Source of the DNA: Neurospora tetraspora
Lineage: Eukaryota > Ascomycota > Sordariomycetes > Sordariales > Sordariaceae
Assembly: GCF_033439725.1 (NCBI RefSeq)
Contig: NW_026944383.1
Location: forward strand, 4,030,001-4,094,000
Length of the DNA stretch: 64,000 bases
Reading direction: 5' to 3'
The notes beneath the pieces were generated by a model, which saw only the letters and a program-made list of their open reading frames with translations, ran no database searches and was not told the DNA's origin. The stretch's first letter is position 1. Each line of letters opens with the position of its first letter. Below are positions 10,918 through 21,981 of this stretch, piece after piece. A program made the translations under genes and the position numbers.

Positions 10918-13212
10918 ATGGGGTTATCACAAGCTTTCAGCTCACGGCGTGGGCGTATTTTTGCCCTCACGGCCTTCTTGGCTCTTGTCATCCTTCTCGT
11001 GGGATATCAGACGGCGTCACCACTGTCTATCTACCGGCAGGACCCGGTCGTTCTTAAGCAACCTGAACATGAACAGGGCATTGGTCATGAACACCAGGAG
11101 ACGGATGAAGAGAGTCATGATTTGACACCGCCACCGTTGGAGACATGGAACCATCACGAAGGAAACACCGGCATCCCCGCCAACCACGAAGATGTCTCTC
11201 CTCCAACGACACCTTCTGGAAAAGAAGACATCGATTTGGGCTTAGGAATAGGGACTATCGAAGTGGGCGAGGAGCCCAACAGTCCGGACGAGACTCAGGA
11301 GGTCTCTCCGACTGCTTCGTCGACTCCAGCCGAGGAGGAGTGTGTAAGCTTCGAACGGCTCCAGCGCATGAAACCCGGTCCCCTATCCGCCGGCAAGCGC
11401 CAGTTCCCCTACGTGCGCCCGCCACCACACTGTCGGACCTTCCAGCTTCCAGCTCTCGAGAAGCTCATCGAGCGCATGAGGACCGTGATCAAAGACCCGG
11501 ATCTCTTCCGCCTCTTCGAGAACAGCTACCCCAACACTCTCGATACCATGATCAAGTGGCACGGCTATGCCAGGAACAGCTCCCCCTGGGACACGAACAA
11601 TGGTGGCACATCCAAGTCCCTCGCCTCCTTCCTAGCCACTCCCGACGAAGCTCAGGACCCAGAAGAAGAAGAAGAATCCAATCCCGAAACCGACGAAGAA
11701 CTAACCTACATCATCACCGGCGACATCGACGCCATGTGGCTCCGCGACTCCGCCTCGCAACTCTACTCCTACCTCCCCTTCCTCACCCCCTCCCCCGAAA
11801 AATCCTCGCTCGCCAGCCTCTGGCGCGGCCTCATCAACTCGCACGCCCGCTACATCGTCATCTCGCCCTACTGCCACTCCTTCCAACCACCCCCCGAATC
11901 CGGCATCCCGCCCACCCGCAACGGCGCTTACAGCCAGAACAACCCGCAACCGCCCTACGACCCGCAAAAGGTGTTCGACTGCAAGTGGGAGCTCGACAGC
12001 CTGGCTTCTTTCCTGCAGATCAGCAGCGCGTACCACGCTCGCGTGCCCGAAGACTTGCACTTCTTTGGGAAGTACAGGTGGATCGAGGCCGTGCAAGCCG
12101 CCGTAGACGCCGCGGCCGCGATGAGACTTGGGACGTATGATGAGGAAGGAAAAGTGTTGCCTTCCGCGTGGACGTTTACGGGTTGGACGAATAGAGGCAG
12201 CGAGACGCTGACGAATGATGGGTTGGGAAACCCGGTCAAAGAAAACGGGATGGTCAGGAGCGGGTTCAGGCCAAGTGATGATGCTTGTATTTTCCAGTTG
12301 TTGACGCCGAGTAACATGATGTTTGCGGCGTATCTGGAGCAGGCGTCGGTGATCATGGAGGGGTTGGCTGGATTGGATGGGCTCGACCAAAAAAAGAAGG
12401 CGATGGCGAAGAATATGACGGTGCAGATGCGTGATCTTGCCAGGGGGACTAGGCATGGTATCGCCAAGGACGCGGTGGTCACTCATCGCGAGTTCGGCGA
12501 GATGTTTGCGTATGAGGTGGATGGGTATGGAAGCGCGAATTTGATGGATGACGCTAACGTCCCGTCGCTTTTGGCGTTTCCTTTGTGGAATTATACCTAT
12601 TCGCTTCTCGACCAGAAGACAATCGTCAAGACAACCCACGGCGGCAGCCGTGACAGCAACACTCAAACCCCCAACCGCTCGGAATCAGACCAAGACCAAC
12701 CATCCCTCGACGACGAACTCTCACCCCCCTCGCCCCCCCCTCCCAACTCCAAACCCTACACCACCACCCCACCCCCCTCCCACAATTACTCCCACATCTA
12801 CCAAAACACCCGCCGCTTCATCCTCTCCCTCTCCAACCCTTACTTCGCCGCCGGCCCGGCCCTCTCCGCCGTCGGCGGCCCCCACCTCGGTCCCGGAAAG
12901 GGTTGGCCGATGGCCGCCACGGTCGCCGCTTTAACCGCCTACAACTCGGAGCTGTCGGGCTTGTCTTCGGGGGCAAAAGAACAAGAAAAGACGGTGGAGC
13001 AACAACTAAGAATGATTCTGGACTCGACGAGCGGGACGGGGGTCGTGCATGAGACGGTGAATGCGTGGAATGAGAAGGATTGGACGAGGAGCTGGTTTGG
13101 GTGGGCGAATGGGTTGTTTGGGGAGTTGATAGTGAAGATTGCGGACGATGAGGCGGGGAGGGGGGTTAAGTGGGAGAGTGGGGAGGGGTTGTTGGGGCGG
13201 TCGTGGCAGTGA
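10918..13212 (+). CDS. GH125 family exo-alpha-1,6-mannosidase, type II membrane protein
   Basis: Single exon, 764 aa. The start at 10918 is the first ATG of the frame and gives a short basic N-terminus followed by one hydrophobic segment (about residues 15-32), as in Golgi or secretory type II enzymes. An acidic, Pro-rich stalk leads to the DUF1237/GH125 catalytic domain from about residue 140. The hallmark GDIDAMWLRDS (about 267-277) is intact, as are the later blocks TNDGLGNP, GYGSANLMDDANVPSLL, NTRRFILS, VGGPH and WFGWANGLFGELI. Family members remove non-reducing alpha-1,6-linked mannose from glycans. A low-complexity Ser/Pro/Asp insert of about 50 residues (about 575-625) sits between two conserved catalytic-domain blocks. 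A role in trimming cell-wall or glycoprotein mannan is inferred. Confidence 0.9.
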   Translation: MGLSQAFSSRRGRIFALTAFLALVILLVGYQTASPLSIYRQDPVVLKQPEHEQGIGHEHQETDEESHDLTPPPLETWNHHEGNTGIPANHEDVSPPTTPSGKEDIDLGLGIGTIEVGEEPNSPDETQEVSPTASSTPAEEECVSFERLQRMKPGPLSAGKRQFPYVRPPPHCRTFQLPALEKLIERMRTVIKDPDLFRLFENSYPNTLDTMIKWHGYARNSSPWDTNNGGTSKSLASFLATPDEAQDPEEEEESNPETDEELTYIITGDIDAMWLRDSASQLYSYLPFLTPSPEKSSLASLWRGLINSHARYIVISPYCHSFQPPPESGIPPTRNGAYSQNNPQPPYDPQKVFDCKWELDSLASFLQISSAYHARVPEDLHFFGKYRWIEAVQAAVDAAAAMRLGTYDEEGKVLPSAWTFTGWTNRGSETLTNDGLGNPVKENGMVRSGFRPSDDACIFQLLTPSNMMFAAYLEQASVIMEGLAGLDGLDQKKKAMAKNMTVQMRDLARGTRHGIAKDAVVTHREFGEMFAYEVDGYGSANLMDDANVPSLLAFPLWNYTYSLLDQKTIVKTTHGGSRDSNTQTPNRSESDQDQPSLDDELSPPSPPPPNSKPYTTTPPPSHNYSHIYQNTRRFILSLSNPYFAAGPALSAVGGPHLGPGKGWPMAATVAALTAYNSELSGLSSGAKEQEKTVEQQLRMILDSTSGTGVVHETVNAWNEKDWTRSWFGWANGLFGELIVKIADDEAGRGVKWESGEGLLGRSWQ

Positions 13213-13793
13213 GTGTGATGTGTGCATGTTGTTTCTCTCCTTTTGGGGTCTGTTGGTCTTTTTTTTGGATGTTTGAGCAAGATGAATTGTTGTCTGTATA
13301 TGTATGGAGGGCGTATGCCTGCCTTGACATGAATAGGAGGAGTGTTCTCTTGGATTAAGTGAAAGCATGCTGGGCGTTGACGGCGTTAAAACTGAATACC
13401 TGACTGTTGATGGGAAATGATGGGAACGTTACTTGCGAAATCTCAGGAGTTACGATTATTACGACATCTCCTTCCTGCAAGCACCTTATTTGATCCCTTA
13501 TTTGTTTACCCTCGCTACCTAACCCTGACCGTACACATACAAAGAGTTCTCGTTCCCATCTTCATACTTTGGATGCTCAGATCCGAGACCGTGTCAGTTT
13601 TAAAGCAGGATGGGTCCTGATCTCAGTTACAAGCCCATCGATAACCAGAATGCAAAAGTAACTCATACCATGAAAAGCAACGCCATCGCTATGTAGACCA
13701 TCATACTAGAAGGGAGCCTCAATCTGTTTTCCTCCCTTCCCGCCCTTCGTAATCCATGATAAGAGAACGGCCGTCTCTGCCTCATTCACCAGC
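13213..13793. other. intergenic, convergent 3' ends
   Basis: This 581-bp gap lies between convergent genes and holds their 3' untranslated regions. I see no other gene or strong repeat. Confidence 0.5.
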
Positions 13794-15812
13794 TCACAAT
13801 CCCTTGAACGTCGTACCCACGATCTCTGCACCGCAAATCGCCTTTTTCTCCTGCTCGTTCATGGCCGCGCTCCACAGCCTTAGGTCGTCCAGCGTAAGGT
13901 TCGCATTCGCCAATTTTGATTCCAAACTCCGAAGATCGATCCGGTTGTGAGCGGTCAACAAGTCACCGCCACCGATCACATTTGCGGGGCTATTTGCACC
14001 ATCTTTTGCTTTCTCGTTGGACAAAATGGCAAACCGCAGCAGCACCTCCGTAACAGTGACCATGATACTGATCACAATGAGGATGATGATGATCCAAGTG
14101 ATGTAACTCATCTTTGCGTCGGCCACGTGGTCGGAAAGAATGCTTGCCAGATCAAGGAAGACCTGGCAACGCTCGTTGAGAACCCTGGTGCGTGTTTCGA
14201 TCTCGAGGTAGTCTCTGATAGCTTCGTATAACGGGCCGAGTGTGGGTTCCGCGTCCCAGAAGAAGTTGGGCTTTTCGAGAATGTTCGATGCTACGAGTGC
14301 GCCGGATTAGTCAAGGTACCTTGGTTGGACTTCATACCGGAAAGCAAAGGGTTAACGTACAAAGATTGATGTCTACGCGACTCTTGAAGAGCTGCCCCAG
14401 GATTTTGAGAACTTCGGTCCTATCCATGTCCAATTTACCCGTAAGTGCAAGTCTCTTCGGCACGTCTTGAGCACCTTCCATCGTCTCCGACATGCGCTCC
14501 TCGAAGAAGCAGAGTTTGGTGCTCTGCGCAATAGCATGGCTGATGGTTAGCTTGACCATGTGGTCGGACCGAGGAAGAAGTGTGATCATATCGTTGAAGA
14601 CGCGAGGGCGGTCCACGTCGGCGCTGTACTCGAAGTGGAACTCCTCAGTCTCAAAATCGTTCTGATCAAGGGGCCGAGTAGCGAGCGAAACACCGGTCTC
14701 GTTCTCGGCAAAGGTCAAGTCTGCCAGGATATCCTTCTCTTGGTGCTCTGTAAAGTTCCAAAACACTACAACGCCATACGAGAAGACGAACATCTCGCCA
14801 AAATTTTTAGCATCTGGTGCCAGGCGGTTGATGGGGCTGATAGGAGGATGGTCCAGTGCCTTCTGATCATGGTCTGATGAGTGAGCACCTGTCTCGTCAA
14901 CGCCACTGTGAGCATGCTGTAGCAATGTAGCCTCATTGCTCGGGCTATGTGCTGAGCCGTGCATATTGAATGGGTATTCGTCCCAGTAGCCCTCGTGCTC
15001 ATCTCTTCGCTCGCTGCGTTCGATTTCAAGATCCAACACCGTCTTTCCCGTGCCTGGAGTCTTCAAGATAGGTCGACTCCGTAGCCGGTAGCCATCTACA
15101 CCAGGAAGCAGAGGCAGGTGATAAACTGTGTAAAGGCAGTCGTCGTAGAGCTTCGTCTTGGCTTCGTGCTTTTTCTTCAGGAACTCGGCTGTCGCTTGCA
15201 TCTTGTAGGCTTGTGCTGTGCAATAGGCAGTAAGTCGGGAAACCTTCTCGCCTCGCTGCACCTTGGGTAAACGCTCGGCATAGCTTTTGCCACGGAGTCC
15301 TCCTCTCTTCCTCAGCACATCCAACTCTTCGTCCTTTAATGGCCGGTTGTCATCTTCGGATGCGCGCAGGATGGAGGCGCGCCGCTCCAGTTCTTCATCG
15401 CCCAGTGCATCCTCGTTGTCGGGGGCTTCAGGGAGAAGAACGAGCTTCTCGCTAACCTTAGTAGTCCTAGAAGGCACGATCTGTTGACCAGTTCGGGCAG
15501 AAACATTCGGAAGTCCTGTTCCGTGGCTACTCCTGCGGATGGCAGCTCGTGTTGGCCGCTGGCCGGGCGGCAGCCTGGGTAGGCCGGATGGGATATCTGA
15601 TGAGTACTGCAAAACGTTGTCGACGGTGAAGGAGCGTCCATTCAAGAGGCGGCCGGGGCCACCCGTAGAGCCCATGCGCCGGGGTGCACTGGGGGGTGAA
15701 GGTCGTTGGCGAGCGTCTGTCACCTGTGTTGCGATGGTTGTCAGCCAATTGTCCAGTAATAACCAAGGAGTCAACGTACCAAAACAGACGGGCCACGCTT
15801 TGCAGACGCCAT
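13794..15812 (-). CDS. RMD1/RMD8 (DUF155) family membrane protein
   Basis: Three exons: 15812-15780 (only 33 nt), 15723-14361 and 14290-13794, with introns of 56 and 70 nt, giving 630 aa. The micro-exon reads MASAKRGPSVL and joins in phase. The N-terminal 250 residues are polar and disordered. The DUF155 domain follows (about 290-590), with the typical blocks FVFSYGVVVFWNF, HMVKLTISHAIAQSTKL and a long helical stretch containing LDLASILSDHVADAKMSYITW. A C-terminal membrane segment (WIIIILIVISIMVTVTEVLL) is as in yeast Rmd1 and Rmd8 and fission-yeast Sif2. Yeast members are linked to vacuole or mitochondrial membranes and to meiosis-related phenotypes, but their biochemical role is unclear. 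Confidence 0.9.
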
Positions 15813-17328
15813 GGTTGGTGGCGGCTCAGGGTTCTAGATAGTACCGCGCTCGAGGCTGAAGGTTGTAAGTTCGAGACTCTGTCTCAGACCGTCCCAATTG
15901 TTGGGAATTGTCTTGGATCGTCTCTTTCGGTGTATGAATTCGGATTTGTGGAACGACAGGTCAACGGTGACCAGTTTCTGCTCGACGGCGGACTGGCGGT
16001 GTCTGCTGGCTATAAAAATGCGATGGGTCGAGAAAGAGAGACACGGCGTCGGACTGGTCGTCGGAAAATATTTGGATGTCGTGTTGAAGAACTGGAAGCC
16101 GGATCGGGGTCCGTCCCGTATCGTCTGGATCCGACTTTCAGATTTGTCTGTCGTTGTTGACTGGTGATGGGTTGACACGATGTTTCGTAAGTGGAAAACA
16201 AACGGTGGAATCTTTCCCCATCCAGTGGACGTTCTGAAGACGCTAAAACAATGGGGCCAGAGCCGCCCGACGTCATCGCCGTTGTCCGCAGTAACCCCAC
16301 AACCCGTAGGGTACATAACCCCGCAAACTACAGCACTTCTGCAGCCAAAGTTCCTCCAGGCTGTCCGTACAAGATGCCGTTGATGGGATGGGATGGGTTC
16401 AAGTGGAATTGTTCATTCTTCTGAATCTTTTCGATGGCTCTGTATGGAACGTTTCTTACTCGATCTTTGGAATACCTGTTACAAGCGGATTCTCTGGGTA
16501 GGTTACTTGGGCTGCTCTCGCCTGGAAACTGCCCTGTAGAAAACATGTGGTGTTGGATGTTATTGTCACCTCAGTGACACGCAAGGGAACACTCAAATGC
16601 TTCGAGGTCATCTACAACCTCTAGAGAGACCATCATTTGTTTTCTGACTCAGTGCGCCTGAGACGGCACTGCTATCTGATTTTGGTGTTCTAGGTGTCTA
16701 TAGGGACCGGTATGTCATCACTATCACTTCTCCATATGCAAGAGACTTTAGATTCTTGTTAGATGCATGAAATATTATTGCAGGACCGTCAAGAAACACC
16801 ATCGTCTCTGGATCACATGCCTATGGCTTGTGCACCTCTATGGCTCAGTGTAGGCCGTTGCATGCGAGAAGAACGTAACGTCCGAAAAGTTCACAGAAAG
16901 CTGTTAGACTTAACGGTGCGCCATAGGTAAGGCATATCTGGCAGCGACTTGAAGGTGCAGAATGTCAAACGCACCGGCTGCGTTTCATCCCAACCCAGCA
17001 CTCCATCTGATTAAAATACAGACGATTATACATAAGTACCTGCATTTCCAGAGCATAAGAAGACCACCATACGCCTCCCCCCTAGATCCTGCTCTCTGGC
17101 GATAATATTTTGATGAAATAAAACAATATGGGCGAAATGCAAATGGGGATATCAAACTCAGGCTCCAACCGACGCCCTGCCGTATATGTGTCTTCCTCCG
17201 GGGCCGTCCACGTAAATCCGTCATCCAGGTCATGACTTCTTCTCGTCAACTTCAAAACTGCACATTATCATCGTTGCCGAACTCGCCGTCCTCGCGCCGT
17301 GTCAATTCCTCGCTCTCGAATCATGCCT
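15813..17328. other. intergenic, upstream of the DUF155 gene
   Basis: This 1.5-kb gap between two minus-strand genes contains the DUF155 promoter and the 3' end of the zinc-ribbon gene. Short open frames at 15834-16316 on both strands are mutual shadows without domain signal. Nothing else is seen. Confidence 0.45.
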
Positions 17329-17784
17329 CTAGCGATATTGCATTGGTTGATTCGGTTCAGGAGCCTTCTGTCCCCAGCCTTGAGGCGGTCCTTGAGGTGG
17401 TACCCCGGATGGTTGCTGTTGTAACGGCACTCCTGGGGTACCGTCTGCTCCCCGGCGCATTGCTTGGACGTCCTGTCTGTGCTCGAGTGGTTGTTGAAAG
17501 TTGCAAATGCGGCACGAGATGTCTTCGTACCCCTTGATCGAGAGAGGAATGACGGGCTGTAAATGTTGTTCAACGTTAGCTTTCAGCTCAGCAAAGAAAT
17601 ACACACAAGATTTCGCCGCAACACACGCAACACCACGTACAATGAAGCAGAAAGTGAACCATGGATGGCTCTTGATGACACTGCCAGAATAGTTGCCGCA
17701 GTTGTAGCACCGGCACACGAGTCCTTCATATCCTTCCACTTCCTTGCGGAAAGTGTGCTCGCCGCACGTGAAAATCAAGCACAT
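17329..17784 (-). CDS. small fungal zinc-ribbon protein
   Basis: Two exons, 17784-17641 and 17556-17329, with an 84-nt intron (GTACGT donor, CAG acceptor); the spliced product is 123 aa. Two CxxC pairs, CRCYNCGN near residue 27 and CRICNF near 67, frame a short hydrophobic stretch (HPWFTFCFI, then PVIPLS). This is the layout of the fungal zinc-ribbon family that begins with MCxxF and keeps this WFTFCF core. The C-terminus is Gln/Pro-rich and variable. The function of the family is not known to me; zinc binding is inferred from the cysteine pairs. The intron length is a multiple of three and contains no stop, so an unspliced transcript would encode a protein 28 residues longer, interrupted between the two ribbons. 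The gene is divergent from RPP1. Confidence 0.8.
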   Translation of the reverse strand: MCLIFTCGEHTFRKEVEGYEGLVCRCYNCGNYSGSVIKSHPWFTFCFIVRGVACVAAKSCVYFFAELKANVEQHLQPVIPLSIKGYEDISCRICNFQQPLEHRQDVQAMRRGADGTPGVPLQQQPSGVPPQGPPQGWGQKAPEPNQPMQYR

Positions 17785-19086
17785 GATGTCGAAGGTCTTG
17801 ATGGAATTCTCGACAGTCTTGTGGAGCTAACGCACGAGAATTGGCGAGAGTTTGACGATGTTTGAGTGACAATGCGAACCAGAATCCGTAGGTATCAAGC
17901 AAGCAGGGGCAGTAAATGATTGATGAATGAAATGGGTAGTTAATAGAAGGGTATGTAACTCTCGACGCGCTATCGATTACTGGTATGGGGTTGATAACCG
18001 ATCTAGGTTAGGAAGTGGATGTCGGTACTTGGCTCGTTTGGCCTCTGGTTGTTGAGAGAAAGAAGACGCCTAAAATTGTGTCCAAAGAAGTTCCCGTCTG
18101 GTCTTCCTTTCGGCGATGACAAAAAGTAAGCTGGAATCTTGGGTAGCCGTCAAAGGAGGCGGATTTGCGCGTTGTCCTTTGCACCAGTTGGCCGAAGGAC
18201 TCACGGTGCAACCAGACGAATGAGTAAATGCGACGCTGCAATGCCGTCCTCTGACAGTGATCTTCTGCTAGAGGTATGTAGGCAGCACCTGCCCGCCGGA
18301 GATGAGCGGGAATGCGAATGCGATGCCCCTGTGCGTGGGACGGGATTCATCGCACACTTCGATTCGGGAGTTGGAATGAGCGATCAGGTGGGAACAGGCT
18401 CGACGGCGGGGCATCTGGAAATGCACTTTCCCCGCGACGCGCTAAGCTGCCCCAGAACTGCCCCAGAACTGCCCTGAGCTACAGGTGGTCAAAGCGCACA
18501 ATGGCCCCACTAAAAGCATACACTCTTGCCCTGGAACGTTCGTTAGCTCGAGACTTCACTGCGCACTTTGCGAAACGCAACCATCACTCAACCAATTCTC
18601 ATGCAAAAAATTGGTATCAACCCAATGCGTTTTAAGAGCTTTATATGCTCTCTCGAATTTTTTTTCTTCAAATGTGGTTGTCCCGTTATTTTTCTGTGTT
18701 GTTTTGCGGACCCCTGTCACAAGAACCGCGCTAACAAACGTTCTGTACGGCGGCTGTTGCATCGGATTCCAGGCTGGATCCATCCAAACTTTGACCCCTG
18801 GTCGAGACATGTGGATTCGGAGCTTCCAAATCTTCAAAAAATATTCGAGAGAGACTTTTTGACAACGACTTCTGCAGTCCAACTTAACCGACATCACGGC
18901 CACAGAAACGGATAAGAACCATTTGTGAATCTACAAGGGTATATACGACCGCAATATCCAAATTTACACGACAGAACAGTCTCTATCGCGAAATCCCACC
19001 GACCGAAACGAGACGCGACAGCACGAGCTTTGGCTTGTCGCGAAATTCCAACTTCCAAGAGCAGAAGAGCAGACAACACCGCAGGC
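17785..19086. other. divergent intergenic region, zinc-ribbon gene and RPP1
   Basis: This 1.3-kb shared promoter region contains a short direct repeat of ccccagaactg-type units at about 18450-18475. The plus frame upstream of RPP1 is open from about 18925 but lacks an ATG before 19087. No other gene is seen. Confidence 0.5.
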
Positions 19087-20187
19087 ATGCTCTACGACCT
19101 CAACATCGCCTGGTCGCCGACGACCTTAGTCTCCGAGCTCGAACGTACACTCAAGTTTGCCAAAAATCTAGGTTACGATGTCGTCGCCTTGAACCAGACC
19201 ATCACGGGCAACATCCCAACACAACCGCATCCGATCAGCAACCCGATCCCACAACTCACACCTCCGCACCCATCATTCCCCGGTGGCGGCAGTTCAACAA
19301 ATACCACATCCACAGCAACCGCACGAACAGCAGCAAGAACGACAACAAACCTCTCAACAACCGCCTCCTCAGCGGTCCCACCCTCCTCCTCCTCCTCCTC
19401 CCTCCCCACCGTCCTCCGCCGCGTAACCCTAACCGTCACCGACCCCTCGACAACCAACTACCGCCTCGCCGACTTCGCCCGCTCCTACGACCTGCTCGCC
19501 CTTCGCCCGACAAACGACAAAGCCTTCAGCTGGGCGTGCCTGAGCACCACGGAGCCGCCGGCGATCATCAGCCTCGACCTGACCCAGTTCTTGGGCTTCC
19601 ACATCCACCACCGCACCGCCATGGCGGCCGTGCATCGCGGCACGCGCTTCGAGATCTGCTACAGCCAGGCGTTTTCGTCAGGAAACACCGTGGATGCGCA
19701 GAGGGCGAGGAGCAATTTCATCGGCAACGTACTGGGCCTGTTGCGGGCGACCAAGGGCCGCGGGATAATCGTCTCAAGCGAGGCCAAGAGCGCGTTAGGG
19801 CTCAGGGGCCCCGCGGACGTGGTTAATCTGTTGGCTGTGTGGGGGCTGGGACCGGAGAAGGGGACGGAGGCGCTGGGGACGGGACCGAGGGCGGTGGTGG
19901 TCAATGAGGGTGTCAAGAGGCGGGGGTTCAGAGGGGTGGTGGATATTGTGCAGGCTGCTCCTGGGGGTAAAGTGAGAAGCGAGGAGGAGGATGGTGCGGA
20001 AGGGGGAGAGAAGTTGAGTAAGAATCAGAGGAAGTTGCAGCAGAAACAACAGCAGGGACAGAAGCAACAGCAGCAACAGGGGCAGAAGCAGGGAGGGCAG
20101 CAAGGCCGAGGCCAAAAGCGTAAGAGTGAAGAGAGCAGTGGTGGCGGTACGGATGGTGGTGGGCAGCAGAAGAAACAGGCGAAGTAG
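19087..20187 (+). CDS. rpp1: RNase P / RNase MRP protein subunit Rpp1 (p30)
   Basis: Single exon, 366 aa, beginning MLYDLNIAW at the first ATG of the frame. The RNase P p30 fold is a TIM barrel. The family blocks are present: YDLNI at the start, LGYDVVALNQ, a central YDLLALRPTNDKAF, then IISLDLTQ, FEICYSQ and a long helix with SNFIGNVLGLLRATKG followed by GLRGPADVVNL. A Ser/Thr-rich spacer of about 60 residues is inserted after the first strand-helix unit (about residues 42-105). The C-terminus is a Gln/Lys/Gly-rich tail (about 305-366) with tandem KQQQQ-like units, probably disordered and nucleic-acid binding. Rpp1 works with Pop5 and others in nuclear tRNA 5' processing and rRNA processing. 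Confidence 0.93.
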   Translation: MLYDLNIAWSPTTLVSELERTLKFAKNLGYDVVALNQTITGNIPTQPHPISNPIPQLTPPHPSFPGGGSSTNTTSTATARTAARTTTNLSTTASSAVPPSSSSSSLPTVLRRVTLTVTDPSTTNYRLADFARSYDLLALRPTNDKAFSWACLSTTEPPAIISLDLTQFLGFHIHHRTAMAAVHRGTRFEICYSQAFSSGNTVDAQRARSNFIGNVLGLLRATKGRGIIVSSEAKSALGLRGPADVVNLLAVWGLGPEKGTEALGTGPRAVVVNEGVKRRGFRGVVDIVQAAPGGKVRSEEEDGAEGGEKLSKNQRKLQQKQQQGQKQQQQQGQKQGGQQGRGQKRKSEESSGGGTDGGGQQKKQAK

Positions 20188-20778
20188 CCGAAGAACGAGT
20201 GTCTCTGGACGCCCGTCTGATGAGCGGTTAGGCCTTGACTCTTGTGTGTCAGAGGCCACTTAGGTGGCAGGGCGTTAGGATTTTTTTTCCCCCTATTTTG
20301 TTCATACACCATGTCATCACGTCTGACGAACATATCACGATACCCACCTATTTAGAACGAATGGGAACTATAACACGGGGCATGGGCTTGGATGGGTACA
20401 GGAGTTATGGTTTGGTAAAAGATCACGCCGTTGAATATGTCGGTTTGCATAGTTGAGGGAGCAACAAGTTGAACAGGGCACTCTGGTAATCGTCAAGCGT
20501 CTCTAAACTTGATCGGTTTAACGTGCCTGTCTAGCGCCGAGTACAATGGCGGTCTTTGATGGGAGAAACGAATATTTATACACATTATATCAGTCGTCAC
20601 CGGCAACAGCGCTCTACGCCCGGGTATAGACAACTCTCAACACAACCGCTACGTCGAAGCGAAACAACTTCAAGAAAACATGGACCACACTCCCGTCCCC
20701 CTCCCTTTCTCCCCCAACTAACTCCCTCCTACCAGTCATCACCATCCCCCAACTTCCAACCATCTTCATCCCTCTCGC
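20188..20778. other. intergenic, convergent 3' ends
   Basis: This 591-bp gap between convergent genes holds only 3' untranslated sequence as far as I can see. Confidence 0.5.
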
Positions 20779-21981
20779 TCACGGCCGCGCCGCAGCCGTA
20801 GGCGGCACCAAATTCCCCAAATTCAACACATTCGTCAAGCTCAGTCCCGAAACATCAGGGGGGAGCTGGATGCCTCCATTCGCAACACCCGGTGCCACTG
20901 CGGTGGTTGTCGGGTTGGCTGCCGAAACGGCCGGGAGAACGAGGACTGAGGTCGGCTCTGTTCCTCCTCCAACGGCCACCGCGGTGCTGCTGCTGCTGCT
21001 GCTGCGGGTCGAGGTCGAGGTCGAGGAGGGGGATTCGACGGAGACTACTGAGGTGATTGCTACGGCGGGGGCGGTGCTGGATGTGGAGGTGGTGATGGCG
21101 TTCGTTGAAGAAGTGGTAATAATGGCCTCCGCAGTTGAAGTGGTAGAGAGCTCCAAAGCAGAGGATGTGCTGCTAGCTACTAATTCCGCGCTCGTCGTGG
21201 AGGTTGCTTCAACTGAGGATACCGAGATCGAGGTCGAGGGGGCAGTAGCAGCCGGGGGCACCTCCAAAGTCGAAGTGCGTAAAGCAGCTGGGATCGAAAC
21301 CGTCGTCACTCCCACTCCACCGCTGGCGCGCGGTAGTCCGTCATTGGCAGGATCGGTGGCGGCGGGTGCTCCCGCAACCACTCCTGGTACTTGGCTGGAA
21401 GAACATGCTGCTGGTACCGACTGGATCTGGGTAATGGTTTGGGCTATCGTCTGGGTGATGATCTGGGGCAAAGCTGTGATGGTGACGGTTGAAGGCGAGC
21501 CGGTGCCGAAAACTGTTGTTGTCACGAAAGAGAGCTGCAAGTTCCCGGTGCTTTTCGTCTGGGTTAGCGGTGTTGTCAACGTACTTTTCCGGGATGATGT
21601 TTCTTACCCAGGTAGTGCCCCAGCAGCTTCCTTTTGGGTCACGGTGACCGTCTCCGTCACGGTCCCAGCCGCGATCGTTCCGTTGACGCCAGCACCACTG
21701 CCCGCCGTCACCGTCTCTCTGACAGTCTCGGTAACTATCAGAACCGATCCTTGCAATTGCCCCTTGGCCTGTCCTTTCCGCCCTTTCTGTCCTTTATGTT
21801 TGTTCCCGGTCTTCGCTAACCTTCGTCCAGCAATTCCTTCTCTGTCATATGCGGCAGCCTAAACATTCCCATGTCAGTCATTTCGTGGATTTGGTCCATG
21901 TCTTCAATAGTTGGTTCCTACCTGTACCAGTGACAGGTAGCTCAAGATCAGTACCAATAGTCGCACATATCTTTTGCTCAT
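20779..21981 (-). CDS. secreted Ser/Thr-rich protein, unknown function
   Basis: Proposed exons: 21981-21922 (60 nt), 21858-21608 and 21550-20779, giving 360 aa. The first 20 codons encode a basic start plus hydrophobic core, which with the following Ala residues makes a good signal peptide. Residues 21-60 are Lys/Gly-rich, and the rest is Thr/Ser/Val/Ala-rich with TETVTVTQ-type repeats and a poly-Ser tract, a typical O-mannosylated wall or mucin-like protein. No GPI signal is convincing: the tail ends in TAAARP with only weak hydrophobicity before it. The second intron (57 nt) is phased only if the acceptor is the AG ending at 21551. A nearer CAG eight bases upstream would shift the frame and lies very close to the CTAAC branch site. 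Confidence 0.65.

Noticed and set aside
11145-12140. 331-codon plus-strand frame within the GH125 gene
   Set aside because: It is a shifted-frame shadow of the GH125 coding region with Arg/Pro-rich composition and no domain.
18925-19086. N-terminal extension of Rpp1
   Set aside because: The frame is open but has no ATG. The family sequence begins exactly at the ATG at 19087.
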